Below, one piece after another: positions 52,632-61,961 of a stretch of DNA of 64,000 nt. Every line of letters starts with the position of its first letter. Within the stretch, counting starts at the first letter, position 1. The DNA comes from Bacteroidota bacterium (GTDB lineage Bacteria; Bacteroidota; Bacteroidia; Chitinophagales; Chitinophagaceae). Under the pieces are notes generated by a model. That model saw nothing but the letters and a program-made list of their open reading frames with translations, made no database searches and had not been told where the DNA came from. A program made the position numbers and the translations under genes. The stretch covers positions 186,001 through 250,000 of the forward strand of contig JAFDXX010000004.1 in the NCBI GenBank assembly GCA_018267705.1. The letters are read 5' to 3'.

Positions 52632-53759
52632 ATGGCCGGTATTTATATTCATATTCCGTTTTGCAAAAAAGCGTGTCATTATTGCAATTTTCATTTTTCA
52701 ACAACACATCATTTAATGCCCCAAATGTTGGAAGCTATTAATAAAGAAATTAGTTTACGAAAAAATGAATTATCTGAAACTGTTGATACCATTTATTTCG
52801 GCGGCGGAACTCCAAGTTTATGCAACACAGAAGATATACAGTGCATAATGAATGCATTAAGAAAATACTTTACAATTAATATTGATGCAGAAGTAACATT
52901 AGAAGCTAACCCGGATGATATTACAGAACAAAAATTAAATAGCTGGAAATGTTGCGGAATAAACAGATTAAGTATAGGAATACAATCTTTTAATGAAGAA
53001 GAATTGGTTTGGATGAATAGAGCACACAATGCAACACAAGCAACAAATAACTTACAATTGGCCTTACAATATTTTAATAATATTTCGGTTGATTTAATTT
53101 ACGGCACACCCTTGTTAACCAATCAACAATGGCTTGAAAATTTACAAACTGTTGCTGCATTAAATATTCCGCATATTTCTTGTTATGCACTAACGGTTGA
53201 AGAAGGCACTGCATTAAATAAAATGATTTTGCAAGGAAAAAAACAAAATACTAACACCAACAAGCAAGCTGAACATTTTGAAATGCTTATGCAATGGGCT
53301 TTTCAAAACAATTACCAACATTATGAAATTTCAAATTTTGCCAAACCTAATTTTAAAAGCCAACACAACAGTGGTTACTGGCAAGGGAAAAATTATTTAG
53401 GTATAGGGCCCTCTGCACATTCTTACAACGGTAAACAACGCAAATGGAATATTGCTAACAACGCATTATATATAAAAAATATAGAACAAAATATTGTTTT
53501 GTTTGAAGAAGAAACATTAACTGCTACACAACAATTAAATGAATTTTTAATGATTGCTTTGCGAACCAATGAAGGCATTTGTTTTACAGATGAAAGATGG
53601 GAGATGATAAATGAAAATTATAAAAATAAAATTATAGAAGTAGCCAAAAAATGGAGTGTAAGTAACCATTTACTTATTACCGAAAATAATATTTGCTTAA
53701 CTAATAAAGGAAAGTTTTTAGCCGATGGTATTGCCTCAGATTTATTTCAGTTAAGTTAG
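52632..53759 (+). CDS. hemW: HemW-like radical SAM heme chaperone
   Basis: The 375-residue protein has the radical SAM motif FCKKACHYCNF with Cys11, Cys15 and Cys18, and the extra FGGGTPS, LEANPDD, RLSIGIQSFN and GIGPSAHSYNG motifs of the HemN/HemW family. HemW inserts heme rather than oxidising coproporphyrinogen; the short N-terminus before the cysteines and the lack of HemN's N-terminal arm favour HemW. The ending YEISNFAKP plus winged-helix-like C-terminus also fit. It is monocistronic, with a 300-base gap downstream. Confidence 0.92.
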   Translation: MAGIYIHIPFCKKACHYCNFHFSTTHHLMPQMLEAINKEISLRKNELSETVDTIYFGGGTPSLCNTEDIQCIMNALRKYFTINIDAEVTLEANPDDITEQKLNSWKCCGINRLSIGIQSFNEEELVWMNRAHNATQATNNLQLALQYFNNISVDLIYGTPLLTNQQWLENLQTVAALNIPHISCYALTVEEGTALNKMILQGKKQNTNTNKQAEHFEMLMQWAFQNNYQHYEISNFAKPNFKSQHNSGYWQGKNYLGIGPSAHSYNGKQRKWNIANNALYIKNIEQNIVLFEEETLTATQQLNEFLMIALRTNEGICFTDERWEMINENYKNKIIEVAKKWSVSNHLLITENNICLTNKGKFLADGIASDLFQLS

Positions 53760-54058
53760 TTCATTATTTTTTTAAGTAATCATGTAAAAATATTGGTAAT
53801 TGAAAATGAATTTTATTTAAATATCTATACAAACAATCACGTAAATATTATTACTAAAAAAATTGCTACTTATTAATAGATATAAATATTCAATGAGAGA
53901 AAAATTTAAACTTTATGGTTCAGATAAATAGTGATGAACAAATGTTTTTAAAGTATTAATACTTTACAACGCTAATATATTTTTTTCATACACAAAAAAA
54001 GCAAACTGAAAAGTGTTCAATTTGCTTTAATATTTTTTTACTATTATACCCGAAAAAA
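53760..54058. other. AT-rich intergenic region between hemW and clpX
   Basis: These 299 bases hold no gene I can support; they are very AT-rich. The right end carries the clpX terminator (53998-54028). No terminator for hemW was seen. Confidence 0.6.
53998..54028 (-). terminator. Terminator of clpX
   Basis: Stem AAAGCAAAcTGAA with TTCAaTTTGCTTT (one C-A mismatch), followed on the minus strand by a long T-run. Confidence 0.75.
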
Positions 54059-55294
54059 CTATGCTACTTTTAATAAGTTCATTTTGCTGTTGCTAAACAT
54101 TCTTTCCGCATAATCTAATGTTACGATAAGTTCTGTTTGTGTAGTACCGGGCATTTCAAACATAGCATCGGTTAAAATATTTTCGCAAATAGTTCTTAAA
54201 CCTCTTGCTCCTAATTTATATTCCATTGCTTTGTTTACCATAAAGTTTAAGACTTCGGGTTCAATGGTTAAGGTAATACCTTCTAATTCAAATAAGCGGG
54301 TATATTGTTTTATTAAAGAATTTTTTGGTTCGGTTAAAATACTACGTAAAGTTTCTGCATCTAAGGGATCTAAGTGAGTTACAACCGGTAATCTTCCTAA
54401 TAATTCAGGGATTAAACCAAAATTTTTTAAATCTTGTGCATTTACAAAACGAAGTAAATTTTTACGTTGTAATTCTTGTTGGTCTTTATTTACATTAAAT
54501 CCAATAGTATTTGTATTTATTCTTCTTGCAATTATTTTATCAATTCCATCAAAAGCACCGCCACAAATGAAAAGTATGTTTTTGGTATCAACTTTAATCA
54601 TTTTTTGTTCTGGGTGTTTTCTTCCGCCTTGCGGAGGAACTAATACTTCTGTTCCTTCCAACATTTTTAATAGCCCTTGTTGTACACCTTCTCCACTTAC
54701 ATCTCTTGTTATTGAAGGGTTATCTCCTTTACGTGCAATTTTATCAATTTCATCTACATATACAATTCCGCGTTCTGCTGCTGCTACATCATAATTACAA
54801 TTTTGTAATAAACGTGTAAGCATACTTTCTACATCTTCTCCAACATATCCTGCTTCTGTAAAAACAGTTGCATCAACAATGGCAAAAGGTACATTCAACA
54901 TTTTAGCAATAGTTTTTGCTAATAAAGTTTTGCCTGTTCCTGTTTCGCCAACCATTACAATATTGCTTTTTTCTATTTCAATATCATCTTTCTGTATTTT
55001 TTGAGCAACGCGTTTAAAATGATTGTAAACGGCTACTGCCAGTATTTTTTTAGCTTCATCTTGGCCAATAATATAATCATCTAAAAACTTCTTAATTTCT
55101 TGTGGTTTGCGAACGGTAAGTTTAAAATTATTGGGTCTACTGTCTATTTTAATATTGAGTTCTTGTGCAATAATTTCTTGAGCATGCTCTACACAATTTT
55201 CGCAAATATGCCCTTCTTGTCCGGCTATTAAAATACGTACTTCATCTCTATTTCTGCCGCAGAATGAGCAATGTAAATGACTTTGCTTAGGCAT
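54059..55294 (-). CDS. clpX: Clp protease ATP-binding subunit ClpX
   Basis: ClpX unfolds substrates and feeds them to ClpP. The 411-residue length is typical. The N-terminal zinc domain has CSFCGRN and CENCVEHA; then come Walker [16 protein letters not shown], Walker [10 protein letters not shown], the pore loop [11 protein letters not shown], and the ClpP-contacting IGF loop as NTIGFN. It is the last gene of the clpP-clpP-clpX cluster and is separated from the nearer clpP by 137 bases that contain two palindromes. Confidence 0.96.
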   Translation of the reverse strand: MPKQSHLHCSFCGRNRDEVRILIAGQEGHICENCVEHAQEIIAQELNIKIDSRPNNFKLTVRKPQEIKKFLDDYIIGQDEAKKILAVAVYNHFKRVAQKIQKDDIEIEKSNIVMVGETGTGKTLLAKTIAKMLNVPFAIVDATVFTEAGYVGEDVESMLTRLLQNCNYDVAAAERGIVYVDEIDKIARKGDNPSITRDVSGEGVQQGLLKMLEGTEVLVPPQGGRKHPEQKMIKVDTKNILFICGGAFDGIDKIIARRINTNTIGFNVNKDQQELQRKNLLRFVNAQDLKNFGLIPELLGRLPVVTHLDPLDAETLRSILTEPKNSLIKQYTRLFELEGITLTIEPEVLNFMVNKAMEYKLGARGLRTICENILTDAMFEMPGTTQTELIVTLDYAERMFSNSKMNLLKVA

Positions 55295-55335
55295 TTCTTT
55301 TTATTTTAATGTTGCTAACTTGTAGTTATAACAAT

Positions 55336-55387
55336 GTTATTAATAACAACAATAATTTGCATAGCTACTATTGTTGCTATGCAAATT
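55336..55387. promoter_or_regulatory. Two palindromes in the clpP-clpX spacer
   Basis: GTTATTAATAAC (55336-55347) is a perfect 12-bp palindrome. AATTTGCATAGC (55354-55365) pairs perfectly with GCTATGCAAATT (55376-55387) around a 10-base loop. Read toward clpX, no T-run follows the second hairpin, so it is more likely an operator, processing site or attenuator than a terminator. Function unknown. Confidence 0.45.
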
Positions 55388-55431
55388 TACAATTTTTATT
55401 TTTTGTGAAGTTTTTGGAGAACTTTTTGGGG

Positions 55432-56070
55432 TTATAGTTTGTTTAAAACTGCATCCACAATACCATAATTAACGGCTTCGTTGGCGTCCATCCAATAGTC
55501 GCGGTCAAAATCTTTTAATACTTGATCTACTGTTTTTCCGCAATTTTCTGCTAATATTTTAGCACCAATTAATTTGGTTTTTTCTATTTGTATGGCTTGA
55601 ATTTCAAGATCTGCCGAAACTGCTTGCATGTATCCGCCTAAACTTGGTTGATGTATCATTACTTCTCCGTGCGGGTAAATAAAACGTCTTCCTTTTTTTC
55701 CAACACTTAATAAAATAGAACCCATACTGGCAGCTAACCCCATGCAAATGGTACTAACTGGTGAGCTAATCATTTTAATAGTATCATAAATAACCATTCC
55801 GCTGGTAACTACACCACCGGGACTGTTGATGTATAGTTTAATTTCTTCGCCTGGTTTATCAGCATCTAACAATAATAATTTACTTACCAACTCTTTAGCA
55901 CTTTTATCTTCTACAACGCCCCATAAATAAACGGCACGTTTTTCAAAAAACAATTTCTCCATTTTTTTTAACATGGCACCGCCCATTTGCTCGGGTTGTT
56001 TGTCATCTTTTGGCTTTTCATCATCATCATCTTCCATTAAAAATGGGTTGATATATTTTGCTTGTATCAT
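55432..56070 (-). CDS. clpP: ClpP-family protease subunit (second copy)
   Basis: A 212-residue serine peptidase of the ClpP family. The nucleophile region is GLAASMGSILLS, the His is in MIHQPSLGG, and the Asp region is DFDRDYWMDANEAVNYGIVD, so the triad looks complete. The N-terminal part is unusual: a charged stretch (MEDDDDEKPKDDKQPEQ) and GAMLKKMEKLFFEKRAVYLWG, a longer and more acidic start than typical ClpP. It lies 32 bases after the other clpP on the same strand. Two non-identical ClpP subunits may form mixed or separate rings, as in Mycobacterium and cyanobacteria. Confidence 0.92.
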   Translation of the reverse strand: MIQAKYINPFLMEDDDDEKPKDDKQPEQMGGAMLKKMEKLFFEKRAVYLWGVVEDKSAKELVSKLLLLDADKPGEEIKLYINSPGGVVTSGMVIYDTIKMISSPVSTICMGLAASMGSILLSVGKKGRRFIYPHGEVMIHQPSLGGYMQAVSADLEIQAIQIEKTKLIGAKILAENCGKTVDQVLKDFDRDYWMDANEAVNYGIVDAVLNKL

Positions 56071-56102
56071 TATATAAGAGAATTATTAGTTGTGAATATC
56101 AA

Positions 56103-56795
56103 TTATTTGTTTTCTTTTTTCGGATTGGTTAATAAAACTTCATCAACCAAACCGTAAGCTTTTGCGTCTAAAGCTGTCATCCAAAAATCGCGGTCGCTGT
56201 CTGCTGCAATAGTTTCAACATCTTTACCGGTATGGTGTGCGGTAATAGCATACAATTCTTGTTTTAATTTTTTAATTTCTCTTGCAGTAATTTGAATATC
56301 TGTTGCTTGCCCACCAATGGCACCGCTGGGTTGATGCATCATAACACGACTATGTTGTAAGGCTGTTCTTTTTCCTTTTACACCTGCACATAATAATAAT
56401 TGCCCCATACTTGCGGCAATGCCTGTGCAAATAGTGCTTACATCGGGTCCAATAAATTGCATGGTATCATAAACTCCCAAACCTGCATATACACTGCCAC
56501 CCGGACTGTTAATGTACATTTGAATATCGCGACCTCTATCAGCACTTTCTAAAAATAATAATTGGGCAGTAATAATATTCGCAACATAATCATCAATTGC
56601 TTGCCCTAAAAAAATAATCCTATCCATCATTAAACGGCTAAACACATCCATTTGTGCAATGTTTAACGGCCTTTCTTCAATAATGTAAGGTGTTAAACCA
56701 GTTGGATTAAAATGGGTTTGATAACTATGTAATGTGTTGCTGCTAATGCCTTTGTGTTTAACAGCATATTTTTCAAATTCTTTTCCAATATTCAT
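56103..56795 (-). CDS. clpP: ClpP protease subunit (first copy)
   Basis: The 230-residue protein is closer to standard ClpP: RLMMDRIIFLGQAIDD, MYINSPGGSVYAGLGVYDTM, the Ser in GIAASMGQLLLCAG, His in MMHQPSGAIGG, and Asp in DSDRDFWMTALDAKAYGLVD. An N-terminal extension of about 25 residues may be a propeptide (the typical one is shorter). First gene of clpP-clpP-clpX. No trigger factor gene is upstream; instead the divergent pterin gene begins, so the shared 165-base spacer must hold both promoters. Confidence 0.95.
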   Translation of the reverse strand: MNIGKEFEKYAVKHKGISSNTLHSYQTHFNPTGLTPYIIEERPLNIAQMDVFSRLMMDRIIFLGQAIDDYVANIITAQLLFLESADRGRDIQMYINSPGGSVYAGLGVYDTMQFIGPDVSTICTGIAASMGQLLLCAGVKGKRTALQHSRVMMHQPSGAIGGQATDIQITAREIKKLKQELYAITAHHTGKDVETIAADSDRDFWMTALDAKAYGLVDEVLLTNPKKENK

Positions 56796-56960
56796 TCTAA
56801 AAATTTATGCGTTGAAGATAAGGTTTTACTGTTTTCAAATATTATGCAATTTATTTTGGCAGACAGAATGGCGGAGTTGCATTTTCGAATTACGAATAAA
56901 TTGTTTATAAAACTGTTTATTTTAATGCCTTTGCTACATTCGCACTACATAAATTGTATA

Positions 56961-57374
56961 ATGAATAAAGTTGCAGTTTACCGAAAAGAACACTTTAACG
57001 CTGCCCATAGGTTATTTAATGCTGCATGGAGCAAAGAAAAAAACGATGCAGTATTTGGTTTATGTAATAATGAAAACTATCACGGCCATAATTATGAATT
57101 GGTAGTAAAAGTAGTAGGATTACCTAATCCGCAAACGGGTTATGTAATTGATACTAAACAACTAAGTAATTTAATAAAGCAAGAAATACATACAAGGTTT
57201 GATCATAAAAATTTGAATTTAGATACAGAAGAATTCAAAAATTTAAACCCAACTGCAGAAAATATTGCAATAACTATTTATAACTTATTGGCACCTAAAT
57301 TGGAAGAAGGATTAGAACTTACAATAATATTATACGAAACCGAAAGAAATTTTGTTGAATATCCGATACGATAA
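56961..57374 (+). CDS. 6-pyruvoyl-tetrahydropterin synthase/QueD family protein
   Basis: The start is the ATG at 56961 (MNKVAVYRKEHFNAAHRL); an open frame continues upstream across the clpP start, but it is not plausible coding sequence. The 137-residue length is standard. Zinc histidines are in HFNAAH and YHGHNYEL; the catalytic Cys is in GLCNNENYHG, and the final LYETERNFVEYP carries the conserved glutamate. It could make 6-carboxy-tetrahydropterin for queuosine (QueD) or 6-pyruvoyl-tetrahydropterin. The next gene, folE, gives its substrate, dihydroneopterin triphosphate, and lies 11 bases downstream, so the two form a pathway pair. Confidence 0.93.
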   Translation: MNKVAVYRKEHFNAAHRLFNAAWSKEKNDAVFGLCNNENYHGHNYELVVKVVGLPNPQTGYVIDTKQLSNLIKQEIHTRFDHKNLNLDTEEFKNLNPTAENIAITIYNLLAPKLEEGLELTIILYETERNFVEYPIR

Positions 57375-57385
57375 AAAATTAAAAT

Positions 57386-57982
57386 ATGGCTTACAGTAAA
57401 ATTGAAAAATACGACGAGGCAATTACAGAAGGCTTGAAAAAAAATTATAAAGAAGTATTGAATTTATTAGGAGAAGATGCCGAGCGTGAAGGGCTATTAA
57501 AAACACCCGAACGTATAGCAAAAGCAATGCAATATTTAACACAAGGCTATCATTTAGATGCTAAAAAAATTATTGAATCTGCAAAATTTCATGAAGAAGT
57601 GAGTGAAATGATTATTGTAAAAGATATTGAAATTTATTCTATGTGCGAGCATCACATGCTACCGTTTATTGGGAAAGCACATATAGCATATATTCCTAAT
57701 GGATGGATAACGGGCTTAAGTAAAATTGCAAGAGTGGTAGATGTTTTTTCCAGAAGATTACAAGTACAAGAAAGACTTACTACACAAATATTAGAGGCTA
57801 TTCAAACTTCATTAAACCCTTTAGGTGTAGCTGTTGTAATTGAAGCAAAGCATTTGTGTATGATGATGCGTGGAGTACAAAAACAAAATTCTGTTACTAC
57901 AACTTCTGCTTTTTCAGGTGAGTTTGAAAAATATCCTACACGCAATGAATTTTTAAAATTAATCAGCAATGATTTAGATTAG
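57386..57982 (+). CDS. folE: GTP cyclohydrolase I
   Basis: FolE turns GTP into 7,8-dihydroneopterin triphosphate, the entry to folate, biopterin and queuosine. The 198-residue length fits. Motifs are [34 protein letters not shown] (zinc Cys and His), [20 protein letters not shown] and [13 protein letters not shown] with the second zinc Cys. It follows the PTPS/QueD gene by 11 bases and precedes fabD by 49. Confidence 0.96.
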   Translation: MAYSKIEKYDEAITEGLKKNYKEVLNLLGEDAEREGLLKTPERIAKAMQYLTQGYHLDAKKIIESAKFHEEVSEMIIVKDIEIYSMCEHHMLPFIGKAHIAYIPNGWITGLSKIARVVDVFSRRLQVQERLTTQILEAIQTSLNPLGVAVVIEAKHLCMMMRGVQKQNSVTTTSAFSGEFEKYPTRNEFLKLISNDLD

Positions 57983-58031
57983 AAATAATTATTCAATTCA
58001 ACTTTTATCTTCGTTTTAAAATTTTATTATA

Positions 58032-58922
58032 ATGAAACATGCATTTGTATTTCCCGGACAAGGTTCTCAGTTTAGTGGTATGGGAAAAAATTTATATGAG
58101 AATAATTCAACAGCTAAAGAATTATTTGAACAAGCCAATAATGTTCTCGGCTTTAAAATAAGTGATATAATGTTTGCAGGAACAGATGAAGAATTAAAAC
58201 AAACCAAAGTAACACAACCTGCTGTTTTTCTACATTCTGTAATTGCATTTAAAACCTTAAATAATGCTAAACCCGATATGGTTGCTGGACACTCTCTCGG
58301 AGAGTTTTCTGCATTGGTTGCCAATAATGTTTTAAGTTTTGAAGATGCTTTAAAATTAGTAAGTATTCGTGCTGCTGCTATGCAAAAAGCATGCGAGCAA
58401 AATCCATCAACAATGGCGGCAGTATTGGCTTTGGCAGATGATAAGGTTGAAGAAATTTGTGCAACAATACAAGCAGAAACTAATGAAGTTGTAGTTGCTG
58501 CTAACTATAATTGCCCAGGGCAATTGGTTATAAGCGGCTCATTAAAAGGAATTGAAATTGCTTGTGAAAGAATGAAAGCTGCCGGTGCAAAACGTGCATT
58601 GGTATTACCTGTAGGTGGTGCTTTTCACTCGCCATTAATGGCTTCTGCAAAAGAAGAATTGGCTGCTGCAATTCAATCAACAACATTTAATAATCCATCT
58701 TGTGCAGTATATCAAAACGTTGTTGCAAAAGCTGTAACAGATGCAACTATAATTAAAGAAAATTTAATTGCACAATTAACTGGTGCTGTTCGTTGGACAC
58801 AATCTGTTGAAGCTATGCTTGCAGATGGTGCAAAACATTTTACAGAAGTTGGTCCCGGTAAAGTATTGCAAGGGTTAGTACAAAAAATAAATAAAGAAAC
58901 GGTTGTTGATGGCGTGAGTTAA
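58032..58922 (+). CDS. fabD: Malonyl-CoA:ACP transacylase
   Basis: FabD loads malonate onto acyl carrier protein for fatty acid synthesis. The 296-residue length is usual. The N-terminal FPGQGSQFSGMG, the nucleophile motif GHSLGEFSAL, GGAFHSPLM with the catalytic His, and EVGPGKVLQGL near the end are all present. A TATCTTCG, close to a -7 box, lies upstream near 58006. fabH is about 4.5 kb away on the other strand, so fatty-acid genes are spread out here. Confidence 0.95.
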   Translation: MKHAFVFPGQGSQFSGMGKNLYENNSTAKELFEQANNVLGFKISDIMFAGTDEELKQTKVTQPAVFLHSVIAFKTLNNAKPDMVAGHSLGEFSALVANNVLSFEDALKLVSIRAAAMQKACEQNPSTMAAVLALADDKVEEICATIQAETNEVVVAANYNCPGQLVISGSLKGIEIACERMKAAGAKRALVLPVGGAFHSPLMASAKEELAAAIQSTTFNNPSCAVYQNVVAKAVTDATIIKENLIAQLTGAVRWTQSVEAMLADGAKHFTEVGPGKVLQGLVQKINKETVVDGVS

Positions 58923-58941
58923 TTGTTATGTATTTTTAAAT

Positions 58942-59649
58942 ATGTGTAGGTTTATACTTTTAATAGTATTTGCATTTATAAGTAAAATAAGTTTTGCTCA
59001 GTTAAAACTAAACGATACTTTATTTTTTGTAAGAGATAGTAATGAATTGTATTATCATAAAGTTTTTATTGACACAAACAAAGCGTCTATATTTTATTCA
59101 TTAGTGTCTGACTTTACTTTTAACAGGTTTGATACAGATACTTATAAAGGTTCGCTCAGTTATTTGTATTCCCAAAAATTATTCCCCAAAAAACAATACT
59201 ATAAAGACTTCCCACTTGAATGGACAATGTTGGAAACTTATAAAGGAAATATTTATGTTTACTCTCCTGCAGATTATTACACTCATTATAAAATTAGATT
59301 AACAGATTCTGTTTTTATAAATTGGACTGGAGAAGGTCCAGAAGCAACGTATATAAATGAATTTCAGAAAATAAATTCGCGTACTTATAAATTTATTTTA
59401 ACATCTCAACTATACGGACGTAGAGAACTGACAATTAAATATTTAAATAAAGACAAAGGAATTGCAATATTTCATGATAAATGGTATAACAAAATAATAA
59501 AGGAACCTATTGAATATTATTATATGATGGTTGATGTAAAGAAAATGCGAGCAACACCATTATTGGTAAATTCTTGCAATAATCAAAAACAAGATGAAGT
59601 ATATTTTGATAATGTTGATTATAAAAAAGTGTTTCAACTTATAAAATAA
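58942..59649 (+). CDS. Secreted protein of unknown function
   Basis: I do not recognise this 235-residue protein. It has a signal peptide (MCRFILLIVFAFISKISFAQ) and a mature part rich in Tyr, Lys and Asp with predicted beta structure, for example FVRDSNELYYHKVFIDTNKA, FILTSQLYGRRELTIKY and YYYMMVDVKKMRATP. The region contains three scattered Cys. It is placed 20 bases after fabD, but a shared function is unlikely. It is probably lineage-specific and periplasmic. Confidence 0.6.
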   Translation: MCRFILLIVFAFISKISFAQLKLNDTLFFVRDSNELYYHKVFIDTNKASIFYSLVSDFTFNRFDTDTYKGSLSYLYSQKLFPKKQYYKDFPLEWTMLETYKGNIYVYSPADYYTHYKIRLTDSVFINWTGEGPEATYINEFQKINSRTYKFILTSQLYGRRELTIKYLNKDKGIAIFHDKWYNKIIKEPIEYYYMMVDVKKMRATPLLVNSCNNQKQDEVYFDNVDYKKVFQLIK

Positions 59650-59665
59650 AACATAAAAAAATAAT

Positions 59666-60112
59666 TTAAAAATCCAAAGCTCCGTTTACCCATTCTGTAT
59701 CAAAACTTGAGTTGTATTTTTTATAAAAATTTATGGCAGGCTCATTCCATTCTAATACTTGCCAACACATTCTTGTAAATTTTTTTTCTTTACATTCTTC
59801 AATAACTCTATCAAACAAAAGTTTTCCTATTCCTTTGCCTCTTGCTTTTTCGGTTACTAAAAAATCTTCTAAATATAAACATTGTCCTTTCCATGTACTG
59901 TACCGAATGTAGTATAATGCAAAACCGAGAATTAAATTATCATCTTCTGCTACAAAGCCCCACCACACAGGGTTTTCACCAAAACCACTTTCTTCAAAGT
60001 GTTGTAATGTTACAGTAACTTCTTGCGGTGCTTTTTCATAAACTGCCAATTCATTAACTAATTCTAATAATCTTTTACAATCTTTTTTTTCTGGTCTTCG
60101 TATGGTTATCAT
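59666..60112 (-). CDS. GNAT N-acetyltransferase, diamine (spermidine/spermine)-like
   Basis: The 148-residue acetyl-CoA-dependent transferase has the SSAT/diamine N-acetyltransferase look: LLELVNELAVYEKAPQEV, then YSTWKGQCLYLEDFLVTEKA, the acetyl-CoA loop ARGKGIGKLLF, and CWQVLEWNEPAINFYKKY. The WKGxxLYLED and VLxWN segments occur in mammalian spermidine/spermine acetyltransferase and related bacterial enzymes acting on thialysine or polyamines. The neighbour gene starts one base away and codes for a serine hydrolase, so co-transcription is likely but the pathway is not evident. Confidence 0.85.
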   Translation of the reverse strand: MITIRRPEKKDCKRLLELVNELAVYEKAPQEVTVTLQHFEESGFGENPVWWGFVAEDDNLILGFALYYIRYSTWKGQCLYLEDFLVTEKARGKGIGKLLFDRVIEECKEKKFTRMCWQVLEWNEPAINFYKKYNSSFDTEWVNGALDF

Positions 60113-61939
60113 TTATTTCTTTTTTGCTTTAAAATTTCCGTTGGGTTGTTTAAATGTTAATGAGGTAACAATATCTTTTTCAATATTAAATTCAACAAAA
60201 TAACCGTTTAATATTTTTAAGGCAAAAAGGTTGGTATCTGTATTTACTAATTCGTATTCTGGCTGTCCGGGAACAAATACAAATAATTTATCATCTTTAA
60301 TATACACTTTTGCAGTAACTGCTGGCGTTATTTCATACTCGCCAACATATTTTTTTAATTCGTCAATGCTAATAGATTTTGGTTTGGGTTTGCGTGTAAA
60401 TTTTAAAGGTTCTAAGCCTGCTTCCAATTGTGTATGTAGTGCATCAATATTTCCTGCATCATTCATGGTAAATGAAATGCGTAAGGAAGATGCTTCAGTT
60501 GTATCAATTCCATCTTGTTTATCTATTGCAAAGGGTTGAAAAATATCGTAATGATAATGTTTTAACCATGCAGTATCTTTTGGTCCCATTTTCATAAACA
60601 AAGAATCGTTTTTTTCAAATACATCAATTGTTCCGTAGCCAAGGTTATTGTATAAACCTTCGTAATCTTTTAAAGGATGTGAAGGATGTGTATTTAATTT
60701 TTGATTACTGCTTGTTTTTAATAATTGCTCGGCACTTTTTGCTGTTACTTTAGCTTTATCAATAATTGCTTTTAATGAATCGCTCCAAGCAAAAGGAGAA
60801 AGATTTAATAATCTATCAGAAATAATATTTCTTACGGCGGAAGTAACAACAGAGCCATTTTGATTGGTTAAAACTATAATACCAATACTATCACTCGGAA
60901 AAAATGAGGTACTTGCACTAAAGCCATCAATGTTGCCGCCATGCTCTACTCTGTAATGCCCGCGATATGATGTTAGCATCCACCCAAAACCATAAGTAGA
61001 AAATTGAACATCGGGATGATCTTTGGTGGGCAAAGCAGCACCAATAACCATTTGGCTACTTTGTGCTTCTGTAATATATGCTGCCGGTAAAATTTCAGTA
61101 CCATTAAATTTTCCGCCATTAATCCAAGTAATAACCCAATTAGCCATTTCATTAACACTACTGTTAATACTTCCTGCAGGGCCCATGGCATCAATAGTAT
61201 AATAATCTAATTTTTTTATGATTGAATCTTTTTTTACGGTATAACCAACAGCAGCATTAGAATCTTTTGCCATTAGGGTTACAGAAAAATTAGAACGATT
61301 CATATTTAATTTATTAAATATGTTTTCTTTAATGTTTGATTCCCAAGATTTACCTGTGAGTTTTTCGGTAATAACACCTTGTACCAAAAACATAAAATTA
61401 TTGTATTGCCATTTTTCTCTAATGCCTGCAGTTGGCTCTTGATATTGAATTCTTTTTATTAAACTATCTCTTGATGATGAGGGGAATAAATACCATGAAA
61501 AGTCGTGCCTTGGTAATCCTGTTCTATGGCACATCAAATCTCTTACGGTAATTAATCTATTCATATCATTATTATAAAAATTTAGTTCAGGTAAATAATT
61601 TTTTGCAGGGTTATCGTAAGCAATTTTATTATTCTGAACTAATAAACCTATTTGAGATGCTGTAAATGCTTTGGTACAACTGCCTATGGCAAATAAGGTA
61701 TTGGGTGTAACGGGTAATTTTTTTTCTATATCTCTATAGCCAAAACCTTTTGCATAAATAATTTTATTTTTTTTAACCACAGCTACTGCAAAGCCCGCAG
61801 CATGAAAATCTTTTAGCAATTTTTCAAAAGTGGTATCTAATCCTGTAAAAGGATCTTTGGGTTGAGGATGTTTATTTTTCTTTTGTGCAAATGATACAAT
61901 GCTTGTAAGTATACAAACAATAAGTGCAATTTTTTTCAT
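60113..61939 (-). CDS. Serine hydrolase, class C beta-lactamase-related
   Basis: The 608-residue secreted enzyme has a signal peptide (ending VSFAQ), the catalytic SxxK as SCTK (Ser87-Lys90), a YNN-type tyrosine motif at YNNFMFLVQ, and HGGNIDG as the KTG-equivalent. After the beta-lactamase fold (to about 400) come two C-terminal lipocalin-like modules (DUF3471-type), with EGLYNNLGYGTIDVF and VGEYEITPAVTAKVYIKDDK. Such proteins are often peptidases, esterases or D-amino-acid peptidases. The substrate cannot be told. It is upstream of the GNAT gene and downstream of the PLP enzyme, all on the minus strand. Confidence 0.88.
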   Translation of the reverse strand: MKKIALIVCILTSIVSFAQKKNKHPQPKDPFTGLDTTFEKLLKDFHAAGFAVAVVKKNKIIYAKGFGYRDIEKKLPVTPNTLFAIGSCTKAFTASQIGLLVQNNKIAYDNPAKNYLPELNFYNNDMNRLITVRDLMCHRTGLPRHDFSWYLFPSSSRDSLIKRIQYQEPTAGIREKWQYNNFMFLVQGVITEKLTGKSWESNIKENIFNKLNMNRSNFSVTLMAKDSNAAVGYTVKKDSIIKKLDYYTIDAMGPAGSINSSVNEMANWVITWINGGKFNGTEILPAAYITEAQSSQMVIGAALPTKDHPDVQFSTYGFGWMLTSYRGHYRVEHGGNIDGFSASTSFFPSDSIGIIVLTNQNGSVVTSAVRNIISDRLLNLSPFAWSDSLKAIIDKAKVTAKSAEQLLKTSSNQKLNTHPSHPLKDYEGLYNNLGYGTIDVFEKNDSLFMKMGPKDTAWLKHYHYDIFQPFAIDKQDGIDTTEASSLRISFTMNDAGNIDALHTQLEAGLEPLKFTRKPKPKSISIDELKKYVGEYEITPAVTAKVYIKDDKLFVFVPGQPEYELVNTDTNLFALKILNGYFVEFNIEKDIVTSLTFKQPNGNFKAKKK

Positions 61940-61961
61940 GATTTATATTTATTATTTTGCG

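Noticed and set aside
55354-55387. 12-bp hairpin before clpX as an ordinary terminator
   Set aside because: Read toward clpX it has no T-run after the stem and would end transcription inside the clp operon; listed as a regulatory candidate instead.
56754-56960. A 69-residue N-terminal extension of the PTPS/QueD protein
   Set aside because: It overlaps the first clpP start on the other strand and its hydrophobic, irregular translation is not part of this family; the ATG at 56961 gives the standard start.
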